The notes under the pieces were generated by a model. It had not been told where the DNA came from. It saw only the letters and a program-made list of their open reading frames with translations, and made no database searches. The position numbers and the translations under genes are program-made. Of a DNA stretch of 64,000 bases, positions 34,950 to 43,711 are shown in pieces. Position 1 is the first letter of the stretch. Each line of letters starts with the position of its first letter. The DNA comes from an uncultured Christensenellaceae bacterium. Lineage in GTDB: Bacteria > Bacillota > Clostridia > Christensenellales > Pumilibacteraceae. The stretch is from contig CAJUPB010000002.1 in the NCBI GenBank assembly GCA_910588155.1, positions 1 through 64,000 on the forward strand, in the 5' to 3' direction.

Positions 34950-35014
34950 TTAAGTCCCTTGTGGACGTCGAGATATCCGGTTATTTTTCCTCGCTACCAT
35001 CCATAAGGAAGAAG

Positions 35015-35281
35015 TTACTTTTTCTCCGATACGAAGAAATCGTCGTAGCCGTCCATAGTCTTGGCAAGAGAAGTATCCGTTTCCGCCGCTTCATCCATTA
35101 AAGCCTTAAACCCCGCTTCGATGAGTTGCACCTTGGTAAAACCGTACTTCGCCAAGAACGCATTTATCTCTTCGGCATACTTACGAGGTACGCTCGTACC
35201 CCAAATCATATACTTAGCTTTTCTCTCTTCCTTATGCTTTTCTTCATACCGCTTGTCTTTAATAGACCTATCAGTTGCCAT
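35015..35281 (-). CDS. Small element-encoded protein, possible DNA-binding regulator
   Basis: An 88-residue, highly charged protein. Its N-terminal third is basic and rich in Lys and Glu (KDKRYEEKHKEERKAKYM), followed by a compact segment (WGTSVPRKYAEEINAFLAKYGFTKVQLIEAGFKAL) that looks like a ribbon-helix-helix-type or similar small DNA-binding fold. I do not identify a family. The start at 35281 has a GGAG site. Its position upstream of the recombinase suggests control of element excision. Confidence 0.7.
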   Translation of the reverse strand: MATDRSIKDKRYEEKHKEERKAKYMIWGTSVPRKYAEEINAFLAKYGFTKVQLIEAGFKALMDEAAETDTSLAKTMDGYDDFFVSEKK

Positions 35282-35410
35282 TGTGCTTTTCTCCGTAGGG
35301 TAAATTTATCTAATCGTATATATACGACTATGTCTATTTTACTTTATGCGGTAGGATTTGTCAAGAGTTTATCCGCTCATAGTTGCACCTCCTTAAAAAT
35401 ATCTCTCTAA

Positions 35411-35705
35411 TATATCAAGGACACTTTTCTTAAAAAGTTCAAGGTCTGATGTAAAATTTCCTTTCACTTAACCAAGGACACTTATGGTCAAAAATATAGA
35501 CGTGACGATAAAATTTCTTTCAAAAGTTTTTCCCTCTACTATACCAAGCACACTTTTTCGGAAAATATTTATCCGTGGACGAAAGTTCTTCAAAAAAATT
35601 TTCCCTTCACTATACCAAGGACAGTTTTCTTGAAAAGTTGACGGTCCGGACTCAAATTTCTTCAAAAATTTTTATATCTCTCCATATCTCCTAGGACACT
35701 TTTTT
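35411..35705. repeat. Tandem repeat, unit about 72 bp, four to five copies
   Basis: The motif taccAAGgACActttTcttgaaaa followed by GacGgaaaTTtCttcaaaaaTTTT recurs. Anchors at 35416, 35473, 35545, 35616 and 35691 give spacings of 57, 72, 71 and 75 bases. The units are diverged but clearly aligned; they could be binding sites for an element protein. Confidence 0.75.
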
Positions 35706-35760
35706 GCGTTTCACAACCAAAGCGGCAAAAATTATTTTGGGAATCTCTCCGAGATTGCAA

Positions 35761-35929
35761 GCAGGTAAAGAGTTTTCCCAAAATCCAAAGATTTTGAAAA
35801 CTGACTTTTGGAACAATCGGGATACCCGATTTTCAGTTGTGGACGAAAATAAAAAACAGAATCGGGTTTCCCGATTGCTGTTCGTGCAAAATATGCTAAA
35901 ACTTTGTTTTGGCTATTTTCTTTACCTGC
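35761..35929. repeat. Nested palindromes with repeated AATCGGG/CCCGATT hairpins
   Basis: Outer arms GCAGGTAAAGA (35761-35771) and TCTTTACCTGC (35919-35929) enclose two small hairpins with the same arms: AATCGGG-ATA-CCCGATT (35815-35831) and AATCGGG-TTT-CCCGATT (35860-35876). All four small arms can pair with each other. The layout resembles transfer or replication origins, or a structured RNA. Confidence 0.7.
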
Positions 35930-36047
35930 TGGTAAAAAATTTCCGATAGCCAATATGTTTATAATTTTCAGTTCAATGATACCGTTGACTTTATGCTAAG
36001 AAAATGCTAAAATATTGATAATCGAATGTAAGTTGGAGTTGAAAGAA

Positions 36048-36239
36048 ATGACCTATTCTGAAAAGGTTAAAAACGCGCGCGAACGATTACTTTTAACGCA
36101 AGATGAAATGGCTATTGAACTTGGAGTAAATGCTATTACAGTTTGTCGATGGGAAACCGGAAAGAGCGAGCCGAATATGAAAGCCAAGAAGGCAATCCGT
36201 GATTTCTGTATTAAGAACGGCTTGAAGTTCGAGGATTGA
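36048..36239 (+). CDS. XRE-family helix-turn-helix regulator (C-protein-like)
   Basis: A 63-residue protein that is almost only a helix-turn-helix domain (RERLLLTQDEMAIELGVNAITVCRWETG). The ATG at 36048 follows GGAGTTG; a longer frame back to 36015 is less likely. It is one base upstream of vsr and first in the restriction-modification operon. Small regulators in this position control the timing of restriction and modification genes (C proteins); that role is inferred here. Confidence 0.85.
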   Translation: MTYSEKVKNARERLLLTQDEMAIELGVNAITVCRWETGKSEPNMKAKKAIRDFCIKNGLKFED

Positions 36240-36240
36240 T

Positions 36241-36654
36241 ATGCCGAAGACACAAGAGCAAATTAGGTATAATATGCAACAAGTCAAATGCAAGGATTCC
36301 GAGATTGAATTACTCCTTCGGGAAGCATTGTGGCAAAAAGGCTTGCGTTACCGAAAGAATGTCAAATCCGTTTTCGGACATCCCGATATTGCGTTTATCG
36401 GTAAAAAAGTTGCGGTGTTCTGCGACAGCGAGTTTTGGCACGGATACGATTGGGATCGGCGTAAAGAAGATTTCAAAGTACGACAAGATTTTTGGATTCC
36501 GAAGATAGAGCGGAATATTCAACGGGATAAAGAAGTTACCGAAAAACTTGAAGCCGATGGTTGGATTGTACTGCGTTTTTGGGGTAAAGAGATAAAAACC
36601 GATGCGGCGGGTTGCGCCGACAAGATAGAAAAGGCGGTTAAGCAAAGATGTTAA
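36241..36654 (+). CDS. vsr: Very short patch repair endonuclease Vsr
   Basis: A 137-residue Vsr endonuclease. It nicks next to T:G mismatches produced when 5-methylcytosine deaminates. The family motifs are visible: QVKCKDSEIELLLREALW, then VFGHPDIAF, VFCDSEFWHGYDW and IERNIQRD with WIVLRFWGKEI at the end. Its gene overlaps the first methyltransferase by seven bases. Vsr beside C5-methyltransferases protects against the mutagenic cost of modification. Confidence 0.95.
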   Translation: MPKTQEQIRYNMQQVKCKDSEIELLLREALWQKGLRYRKNVKSVFGHPDIAFIGKKVAVFCDSEFWHGYDWDRRKEDFKVRQDFWIPKIERNIQRDKEVTEKLEADGWIVLRFWGKEIKTDAAGCADKIEKAVKQRC

Positions 36655-37649
36655 AAAGTATAGATTTATTTGCCGGTATCGGCGGAATACGCTTGGGATT
36701 CGAACAGGCTTTCGGCGAAGAGCTGAAAACTGTGTTTGTCAGTGAGTGGGACGAACACGCGCAAAAAACCTATAAAGCGAATTTTTCAGATGATTTCAAT
36801 ATTGCGGGAGATATTACAAAAATAGCCGAGGATGATGTCCCCGATTTTGATATTTGTCTTGCGGGTTTTCCTTGTCAAGCATTCAGCCTTGCAGGACAAC
36901 GCAAAGGTTTTGCGGACGATTACAAAGGGATGTCGCGTGGTACATTATTCTTTGACGTTGCTCGTATTTGCGATAAGAAAAAACCGAAAGTTATTTTCTG
37001 TGAGAATGTTAAAGGTCTTACTATCCATGATAAAGGTCGCACATTTGATATTATCAAGAACACCCTCCGCGAAATCGGCTATACTCCTTTTGAGCATATC
37101 CTTAACAGTAAAGATTTCGGAGTGCCGCAAAACCGTGAACGTATTTATATCGTTGCTTTCCGTAATGATATTGCTCTGAAAGAGTTTATATTCCCTGAGC
37201 CTGCCGATTCAACGAAACGCATTAAAGATATTTTGGAAGGTCCCGTTCCGGCAAAGTATTATTTGAGTGAGTGTTATATGCAAACGCTTCGTGACCACAA
37301 AGCACGTCACGCCGCCAAAGGACACGGCTTTGGTTATGAAATTCGTGATTGGGACGATGTCGCGGGTGCGATAGTTTGCGGCGGTATGGGTAGAGAGCGC
37401 AATCTGATTATCGATAAGCGACAAACCGATCTTACCCCTACTACGCACATAAAGGGCGAAATCAACAATGAAGGCGTTCGTAAAATGACTCCGAGAGAAT
37501 GGGCACGATTGCAAGGTTTCCCTGATAGTTACAAACTTGTCCTTGCGGACGTTCACTTGTACAAGCAGTTCGGGAACAGCGTAACAGTTCCCGTCATTAG
37601 AGCCATAGCGGAAAAAGTCAAGGAGGTACTCGAAAATGTCGGAGATTAA
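36648..37649 (+). CDS. DNA (cytosine-5) methyltransferase 1
   Basis: A 333-residue C5-methyltransferase. Motif I is DLFAGIGGIRLGF, the catalytic motif IV is GFPCQAFSLAGQ (about 76-87), motif VI is ENVKGL, motif VIII QNRERIYIVAF, and motif X FGNSVTVPVI. The variable target region lies between VIII and IX and is of modest size. It overlaps vsr and the HpaII-type gene (14 bases), which makes the three one translation unit. It probably protects the CCGG-type sites cut by the next gene product. Confidence 0.95.
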   Translation: MLKSIDLFAGIGGIRLGFEQAFGEELKTVFVSEWDEHAQKTYKANFSDDFNIAGDITKIAEDDVPDFDICLAGFPCQAFSLAGQRKGFADDYKGMSRGTLFFDVARICDKKKPKVIFCENVKGLTIHDKGRTFDIIKNTLREIGYTPFEHILNSKDFGVPQNRERIYIVAFRNDIALKEFIFPEPADSTKRIKDILEGPVPAKYYLSECYMQTLRDHKARHAAKGHGFGYEIRDWDDVAGAIVCGGMGRERNLIIDKRQTDLTPTTHIKGEINNEGVRKMTPREWARLQGFPDSYKLVLADVHLYKQFGNSVTVPVIRAIAEKVKEVLENVGD

Positions 37650-38802
37650 AGGCAAGAACAAGGGCGAATGGTCTGAAATGTATATATTCTTCAAACTTAT
37701 GTCGGATCGAAGAGTATACGTTGCGGATAAAGATATGAACAAGCTAAAAGACGTATTTTTGGATATCGTAAGCATTATCCGCGAGGAACAGGTTGGAAAA
37801 GAATATCGATACTACACGGGAGATACCGTCAGAATAACTTTGAACGGTACGGATATTGAAAGCCTCGACAGTTCGTTGTTTACCGAAAAAGCTGCTCGCG
37901 TTTGGAAAATGATAACGGATAACAAAGGCAATACGACATTTACGGATGATGATATTCAAGCGTTTCTCGAATCCATATTCATACATAATATTACCGCGCC
38001 CGCGCAAAAGAAAAACGATTATTTCGGCGGAACGAAAGATATCGTCCTCGACACACGCGATTATCGCTCGGGCGTCGATCAGATTATGGGTTTCTCCTGC
38101 AAATCGGATATTGATGCCGCTTCTACGCTTTTCAATGCAAGCGGAGATAATACAAACTTCGAATATGAATTGATTGGCGATATGAACGACGGAATTATGA
38201 TTCGATTCAATTCTCTTTATAAGGAAGTCGTTCGCAAAGGCATTGTTTGTCGTGATGTTGCGACGAGCGAGCGTATGAATTATTTGAAATCTTGCGGAAT
38301 CGATGTGAAATTCGTTCAAACCGCAAAGCAAGCCGCAGGACAAAATTTAGTGCGATGCGGCGGTTTGGAAACACCTTTAATCGTTGCCGAAATGTTGAAA
38401 TACTATTATTATAACAAATCGGGAACGGACACTTCCGTGGACGAATCTATTCGCTATCTTGCCGATAAAGACGTTATAGGTTACGGATTCGGCGATTTGT
38501 ACGATACATACCATTTGAAAGTTGCAAATCTGCTTTATGCTATGTTCACGGGATTGCGTTTTTCCAAACCTTGGAATGGTAAATCCGATGTGAGCGGCGG
38601 CTATATCGTAGTCAAACGCGACGGAGATGTCGTAGCTTTCCATTCTTGCATTGCCGATGAATTTAAGGACTTCTTGGTCGATAAGTTAAGATTTGAAGCC
38701 CCTTCTTGCAGTAGACACGATTATATGTCGATTTACAAAAAAGCCGACGGCAAGTATTATATGAAGTTTGCTTTACAATTCCGCTTTAAGTTGAAAAAAT
38801 AA
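37636..38802 (+). CDS. HpaII-family type II restriction endonuclease
   Basis: A 388-residue endonuclease that resembles the HpaII family (PF09561). The N-terminal GKNKGEWSEMYIFFKLMSD block, the VDQIMGFSCKSDID region (about 143-156, with the Cys-Lys-Ser strand likely part of the active site) and LETPLIVAEML are characteristic. HpaII cuts CCGG; the specificity here is expected to be similar but is not shown. AGGAGGT precedes ATG 37636. It is flanked by two methyltransferase genes. Confidence 0.87.
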   Translation: MSEIKGKNKGEWSEMYIFFKLMSDRRVYVADKDMNKLKDVFLDIVSIIREEQVGKEYRYYTGDTVRITLNGTDIESLDSSLFTEKAARVWKMITDNKGNTTFTDDDIQAFLESIFIHNITAPAQKKNDYFGGTKDIVLDTRDYRSGVDQIMGFSCKSDIDAASTLFNASGDNTNFEYELIGDMNDGIMIRFNSLYKEVVRKGIVCRDVATSERMNYLKSCGIDVKFVQTAKQAAGQNLVRCGGLETPLIVAEMLKYYYYNKSGTDTSVDESIRYLADKDVIGYGFGDLYDTYHLKVANLLYAMFTGLRFSKPWNGKSDVSGGYIVVKRDGDVVAFHSCIADEFKDFLVDKLRFEAPSCSRHDYMSIYKKADGKYYMKFALQFRFKLKK

Positions 38803-38803
38803 T

Positions 38804-39745
38804 ATGCGCGTATGTAGTCTCTTTTGCGGAATAGGCGGTATAGATCTTGCTTTCGAACTAGCCGGACACGAAATCGTTTGGGCGAACGATAACGACAAAT
38901 TCGCCTGTATGACTTATCGGCATAATTTTCCGAATGTCGATTTAGTCGAAGCCGATATTCGCTCCGTTGATAAATCGTCTATTCCCGATTGCGATATCGT
39001 TACGGCGGGATTTCCGTGTCAACCGTTTTCGGTTTGCGGCAAGCAAAAAGGTTTTAACGACGAGCGCGGCAATCTATTCTTTGAAGTGGGAAAAGTTATA
39101 GATGCCAAACAGCCGCAAATTGTGTTCTTGGAAAATGTGGCGAACTTAACAGAACACGACAACGGCAAAACCTTTAATGTAATCCACAACGAGCTTGCGG
39201 GACGCAGCTACTATATTCGCTATATCATAGCCGATGCTTGCGATTACAGTATCCCGCAGCATAGAACGAGAACATACATAGTGGCTTTCAAAGACAAAGC
39301 GGCTTGCGATAGTTTTCGTTTCCCCGAGAAAGTGCCACTCGAAAAGAGGATTACCAATATTATCGATACTTCGGTTAAAGTCGAGGATCGTTACTACTAT
39401 TCGCCCGAAGAGCCTAAATATGCAAGACTACAAAAAGCAATAACTGATATCAAACAATTATACCGTTTCTCCGATTGGGGTATTCAATCAAGTAAAGACG
39501 GCATTGCCTTTACTCTCAAAGCCAATATGGGAACATATCCTAATCGCGTGCCGATTATAAAAGACAACTTCGGGATACGCAATATAACACCTGCCGAATG
39601 CTTGGCATTGCAAGGATTTCCGATAACGTTTACATTCCCCGATGCCGTTCCCGAACGAGAACGATACAAACAAGCCGGGAATACGGTGTGTGAAAAAGTA
39701 ATTCAAAACATTCTACACTTAAACGAGCAAATTTTAATGCTATAA
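38804..39745 (+). CDS. DNA (cytosine-5) methyltransferase 2
   Basis: A 313-residue C5-methyltransferase with SLFCGIGGIDLAFELAG (motif I), AGFPCQPFSVCGKQKGF (IV), ENVANL (VI), QHRTRTYIVAF (VIII) and AGNTVCEKVI (X). It starts one base after the endonuclease stop. It is clearly different from the first enzyme, so it either protects the second strand or another site, or serves the following nuclease. Confidence 0.95.
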   Translation: MRVCSLFCGIGGIDLAFELAGHEIVWANDNDKFACMTYRHNFPNVDLVEADIRSVDKSSIPDCDIVTAGFPCQPFSVCGKQKGFNDERGNLFFEVGKVIDAKQPQIVFLENVANLTEHDNGKTFNVIHNELAGRSYYIRYIIADACDYSIPQHRTRTYIVAFKDKAACDSFRFPEKVPLEKRITNIIDTSVKVEDRYYYSPEEPKYARLQKAITDIKQLYRFSDWGIQSSKDGIAFTLKANMGTYPNRVPIIKDNFGIRNITPAECLALQGFPITFTFPDAVPERERYKQAGNTVCEKVIQNILHLNEQILML

Positions 39746-39759
39746 ACGGAGCATCAATA

Positions 39760-40686
39760 ATGTTAATAGATGAGTTTATCTCACAATTCAAAACATATTG
39801 TCAACAACGATTTCCTTCGGAAACAGGCACAGCCACCTCTTACACGAATGCGGTTAAATACCTGCTTGAATTTATGGGCTCCGCCGAAGTTACAAAATCA
39901 TTGATTTTAGAAATCAGAAGTTTGGAACCGGATATAAGAGATGCTGATAGTATTCTATATGTAGAATTGGAAGAGTTCTATACTTCAACAGGTAGAAGCT
40001 CTTATTTGAAGAAAGGTTTTTTAAAAGCAGCTTTACCTGTTCTGTTTGAGTTCAGTAATTCAATTATTTTGCAAGATGACGATAATTTAATTTTATTGAA
40101 TGAAGTTAAAGATAATCAGGTAATTGCCGATTTTTCTGCAGAACATTTAAGACATGAATTGCCGACAGCAGAAAATATTGCACACAGTTACAATGTTAGA
40201 CGGATATCGGGAACGGCTAATGAATCGGCTAGAAAAATCCGCAGTGGAAGGAAAGCCGAAAAATATTTCATTTCGTTTTTAACAAGTTTGGGCTTTGTAA
40301 AAAACGCCGATTTTTTTGACGTTGCTAACAACAAGACTTATGGATATGATATTCGGTTTTTAGATGTCGGGCTGGAAATAAAAAACATTAAAAGCGGCAC
40401 ATTTTTTCTGTCTGATAATGAAATTGCACGTTTGGAAAATACCGAAACTCATTTGATTTTGGTTGATATTGATAATGGTATCTGGTTTCTCCATAATGAA
40501 TCACCTTGGTTGAAAGAAATTATAAGTGAAATCAAAAAGCTAAGGGCTTATTGCAACACGTATTACCCTAAGCTTGATCCGTGCGATATAAAAATCATTC
40601 TAAATGATGCCATTAGTAATAATATAGTTGATATTTCTATTTTAACAAAAGTACAGGTTGTATCATTATTGTCAGGAGGAAACTAA
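39760..40686 (+). CDS. DUF3883-type nuclease-like protein of the island
   Basis: A 308-residue protein. The N-terminal half (about 1-130) is helical and of no known family. The C-terminal part has the restriction-endonuclease-like DUF3883 pattern: GRKAEKYFISFLTSLGF, then YGYDIRFLDVGLEIKNIKSG, then FFLSDNEIARLENTETHLILVDI. The D...ExK triad of the nuclease core is visible (D in GYDIR, E and K in LEIKN). It therefore is a candidate second restriction nuclease, paired with the third methyltransferase, which starts two bases after its stop. The specificity cannot be predicted. Confidence 0.75.
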   Translation: MLIDEFISQFKTYCQQRFPSETGTATSYTNAVKYLLEFMGSAEVTKSLILEIRSLEPDIRDADSILYVELEEFYTSTGRSSYLKKGFLKAALPVLFEFSNSIILQDDDNLILLNEVKDNQVIADFSAEHLRHELPTAENIAHSYNVRRISGTANESARKIRSGRKAEKYFISFLTSLGFVKNADFFDVANNKTYGYDIRFLDVGLEIKNIKSGTFFLSDNEIARLENTETHLILVDIDNGIWFLHNESPWLKEIISEIKKLRAYCNTYYPKLDPCDIKIILNDAISNNIVDISILTKVQVVSLLSGGN

Positions 40687-40687
40687 T

Positions 40688-41749
40688 ATGCCATTTGAAG
40701 TAGTAGACTTGTTTTGCGGTGTCGGTGGACTGACGTGTGGGTTGAAACAAGCTGGACTTAATGTCGTTGCCGGTTTTGACAATGATAAAACTTGTGAATT
40801 TACATATGTAACCAATAATAAAACTGCGTTTCATTGTCGCAATATCAGAGAAGTGAATGGCGAAGAAATTAACGCTTGTTATGCTGACGGAACTGAAAAA
40901 ATTTTGGTCGGTTGTGCCCCGTGTCAGCCATTTTCAACAATGAGTTATAAAAGATTCAAGGATTCATCGCGCGAGTTGGATGAAAAGTATGATCTATTAT
41001 CGGAGTTTGAAAGACTTGTAAAAGAAGTTAATCCGGTTATAGTATCTATGGAGAATGTTCCCGAAATTCGGAATTCCAATGTTTTTAAGTCATTTGTAGC
41101 TGCTCTACATGAACAAGGGTATTATACGGATGGTGGTCAAGTTGTATATTGTCCTGATTATGGAATCCCCCAAAATCGACATCGATTTGTTTTATTGGCG
41201 TCTCGTCTTGGCGAAATTCATTTGCTTCCACCAACGCATGATAGGAAAAAAGTTACTATAAGGTCCGCTATAGAAAACTTACCAAAGGTTGCGGCAGGGA
41301 AAACTTGTCCAACAGATCATTTACATCGAGCGGCAAGTCTTTCTCCATTAAACTTACAGAGAATACAAGCGTCTGTTCCGGGAGGGACTTGGAAGGATTG
41401 GCCGGAGGAACTTAGGTGTAAATGCCATAGGCAGGATTCGGGACAAACATACACATCAGTTTACGGACGAATGACTTGGGATAAGATTGGCCCAACAATG
41501 ACCACTCAGTTCTTTTGTTACGGGACGGGTCGATATGGGCATCCAGAACAAGATAGAGCGTTAACTCTTCGAGAGGGTGCGCTATTACAAACTTTCCCTA
41601 AAGAATACCAATTCTTTCCATCCGATATTAAAGATTATTGTATGAGGGATGTTGCAAGACACATTGGGAATGCTGTTCCTGTCCGTTTAGGTGAAATTAT
41701 TGGAACGTCAATTTTGCAGCATCTTACCGTGCATAATATTCAACTATAA
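40688..41749 (+). CDS. DNA (cytosine-5) methyltransferase 3
   Basis: A 353-residue C5-methyltransferase. Motifs are DLFCGVGGLTCGLKQAG (I), VGCAPCQPFSTM (IV), ENVPEI (VI), QNRHRFVLLAS (VIII) and IGNAVPVRLGEII (X). The start at 40688 follows AGGAGG. The codon and base composition is more A+T-rich than the first two methyltransferases, which suggests that this and the two neighbouring genes were joined from another source. It pairs with the DUF3883 nuclease and the MutL-like ATPase. Confidence 0.95.
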   Translation: MPFEVVDLFCGVGGLTCGLKQAGLNVVAGFDNDKTCEFTYVTNNKTAFHCRNIREVNGEEINACYADGTEKILVGCAPCQPFSTMSYKRFKDSSRELDEKYDLLSEFERLVKEVNPVIVSMENVPEIRNSNVFKSFVAALHEQGYYTDGGQVVYCPDYGIPQNRHRFVLLASRLGEIHLLPPTHDRKKVTIRSAIENLPKVAAGKTCPTDHLHRAASLSPLNLQRIQASVPGGTWKDWPEELRCKCHRQDSGQTYTSVYGRMTWDKIGPTMTTQFFCYGTGRYGHPEQDRALTLREGALLQTFPKEYQFFPSDIKDYCMRDVARHIGNAVPVRLGEIIGTSILQHLTVHNIQL

Positions 41750-41763
41750 GATAAGGAGAAATA

Positions 41764-43431
41764 GTGATGACAGAAGAAAAGTTGCAATTAAAATTTGATC
41801 CTCGCACTATAGAGCATTTAGGAATCAAAATGTATTCTCAACTGCCGTATGCGTTAGCGGAACTTGTCGCAAATGCTTATGATGCAGATGCTACAGAAGT
41901 TACGGTAATGCTATATGATAACGTGTCAAACGATAAACGCATAATAATTAGAGATAATGGCGACGGAATGTCTTACGAAGAGGTAAAAGAGAATTTCTTA
42001 GTAATAGGACGCAAAAGAAGAGATACGGATTCAAGTCGTACCAACTCAAGTGGAAGGAAAATAACCGGAAAAAAGGGCTTGGGGAAACTTGCATTGTTCG
42101 GTATTGGCAAAACAATAACCATTGAAACAACTAAATCCGGAGAAGAACTGAAAACTCAATTTACAATGGACTGGGATAGTATCTTAGGCGAATCATCTGG
42201 TACATATTATCCGACATATAAGCGTATCAGAAAAGATAATATAGAAGAAAAAGGAACAACTATTACGTTATATAATTTATCCAGAAAGACTTCTTTTGAT
42301 TTAAATGCAACAGCCGTCTCTTTGTCAAAATTATTTAATTGTTTTGATGAAAAAAGTTTTATTGTTAAAATTAAAAGAAACGATACTGAAGAGATCAATT
42401 TAACAAAGGAATTACAATATAGTGGTATTAGTAAAGAATTTGAATGGGATATTGAGTCAATCGTAAAAGAAATTGACGATGAGTATCAGTATAAAAATTG
42501 TTTGAAAGGGAAAATTTTATCAACAAAAAAACCAATGGATCAGTCTTTAAGAGGAATTACATTATATGTAAACGGAAGATTAGCCAATGTTGCAGGTTTT
42601 TTTGGAGTTCCAGAGGCAGGATACGTTTTCTCATATATTTCCGGATGGATTGAAGCCGATTTCTTAGATGAATTTGATAAAGACCTTATAGCAACAGATA
42701 GGCAATCCATTAGTTGGGATTTATTGGAAGCTGAGCAGTTAAAAGATTATTTATATAAAATTATACGTTACGTTGCGCGTGATTGGAGTAAAAAAAGAAA
42801 AGAAGCCAAAACCACGAAAACGACTACGAGATCTGGTGTTAATATCCGCGATTGGTTTGAACATGTTCCGCAAGAAGTCAAACCTAAATTACAAGATTTA
42901 GTGGATAGAATTTCCGACAAGCCTGAATTGAGCGATGAAGATTTTACAAGTGTAGTAAAAAACGTTTACGATCTTATACCGCCTTATACATATTATCATT
43001 ATCGCCTATTACATGAGCAAATCAGAGATGCGGCAGAGAAATATTATAAAGACAAGAATTATTATCAAGCTTTTTATGAAGCAATGAAACGCTATAAAAA
43101 TGCAGTTAAAGAAAAAGCTAATATATCGGAATCAGAAGATCGGGCAATTGTATCCAAGGCATTTGGTAAAGATGCAGTATTAGAAACCACGGCTAATCAC
43201 AAATATCGTCCAAACGGACAGTTGTTTGATATACAGACCATTGAAAACATAGAAGAAGGACAAAAGTTTTTATCAATGGGTGCCGTTTGTGGAGGACGAA
43301 ATGTAGTAAGCCATGAGGAGATATCGGACTTAAAAGAAGCGGGCTTATTCTCTGAAAAGGATTGTCTTGATTTGTTAAGTTTATTGTCTCATCTTTTTAA
43401 ACGATTAGACGAGTCTAAAAAAAGAACATAA
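41764..43431 (+). CDS. GHKL ATPase (MutL/MORC-like) with C-terminal Ymh domain
   Basis: A 555-residue protein. The N-terminal GHKL ATPase shows ELVANAYDADA (about 33-43), RDNGDGM (about 62-68) and TGKKGLGKLALF (about 100-111). The middle (about 200-380) matches the S5-like transducer and a linker. The C-terminal part (from about 470) is a TIGR02391/Ymh-type helical domain: GQLFDIQTIENIEEGQ, CGGRNVVSHEE, LSLLSHLFKRLDESKK. MutL-like ATPases in bacterial restriction-modification operons are the reported ancestors of eukaryotic MORC proteins. It probably acts as an ATP-driven DNA clamp with the nuclease and methyltransferase upstream. It is the last gene before a strong terminator. Confidence 0.85.
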   Translation: MMTEEKLQLKFDPRTIEHLGIKMYSQLPYALAELVANAYDADATEVTVMLYDNVSNDKRIIIRDNGDGMSYEEVKENFLVIGRKRRDTDSSRTNSSGRKITGKKGLGKLALFGIGKTITIETTKSGEELKTQFTMDWDSILGESSGTYYPTYKRIRKDNIEEKGTTITLYNLSRKTSFDLNATAVSLSKLFNCFDEKSFIVKIKRNDTEEINLTKELQYSGISKEFEWDIESIVKEIDDEYQYKNCLKGKILSTKKPMDQSLRGITLYVNGRLANVAGFFGVPEAGYVFSYISGWIEADFLDEFDKDLIATDRQSISWDLLEAEQLKDYLYKIIRYVARDWSKKRKEAKTTKTTTRSGVNIRDWFEHVPQEVKPKLQDLVDRISDKPELSDEDFTSVVKNVYDLIPPYTYYHYRLLHEQIRDAAEKYYKDKNYYQAFYEAMKRYKNAVKEKANISESEDRAIVSKAFGKDAVLETTANHKYRPNGQLFDIQTIENIEEGQKFLSMGAVCGGRNVVSHEEISDLKEAGLFSEKDCLDLLSLLSHLFKRLDESKKRT

Positions 43432-43476
43432 AACAAAGAGCATAGCTTATGCTAAAGCTATGCTCTTTGTTTTGAC
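43430..43476 (+). terminator. Terminator of the defence operon
   Basis: AAAACAAAGAGCATAGCTT (43430-43448) pairs with AAGCTATGCTCTTTGTTTT (43455-43473) perfectly, with a short loop. Confidence 0.9.
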
Positions 43477-43488
43477 TCGCTCTTATAA

Positions 43489-43540
43489 GGTGTATTCCAA
43501 TTAAAATTTAGTTTTTTGTAAATTCCCTATGGAACACACC
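43489..43540. repeat. Quasi-palindrome at the right edge of the island
   Basis: GGTGTATTCCA (43489-43499) and TGGAACACACC (43530-43540) are inverted copies with one mismatch and a shared AATTTA inside. The layout, about 50 bases with a short A/T centre, is that expected of a serine recombinase attachment site. The exact crossover base is not determinable. Confidence 0.5.
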
Positions 43541-43675
43541 CTAAACGAGCGGCGTTTTTCCCGCGATTATCGAAAGAAAATCGATTTTGCTAATTTGTTT
43601 GCACAAATCAAACATTAAAACAAAATTAAAAAATATTATAATACGGTTAAAGTTTGGAACGAAAGGTCGGTGTCC

Positions 43676-43705
43676 TTGACAAAATTGCAAAGGTCGGCGT
43701 ATAAT
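43676..43705 (+). promoter_or_regulatory. Promoter giving a leaderless TIR-Sel1 mRNA
   Basis: TTGACA (43676-43681), 18 bases, TATAAT (43700-43705), then six bases to the ATG at 43712. Predicted initiation coincides with the ATG. Confidence 0.75.
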
Positions 43706-43711
43706 TAGATT

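Larger units (their letters stand above)
35282..36047. other. Regulatory non-coding region of the mobile island
   Basis: No gene is seen in this 766-base gap. It contains a tandem array (35411-35705) and a large nested palindrome (35761-35929). It separates the recombinase module on the minus strand from the restriction-modification operon on the plus strand. Confidence 0.7.

Noticed and set aside
35411..35705. CRISPR array in the mobile island
   Set aside because: The whole 72-base unit is repeated with drift instead of constant repeats separated by unique spacers.
35761..35929. Retron non-coding RNA
   Set aside because: The palindromes could suggest it, but no reverse transcriptase gene is present.
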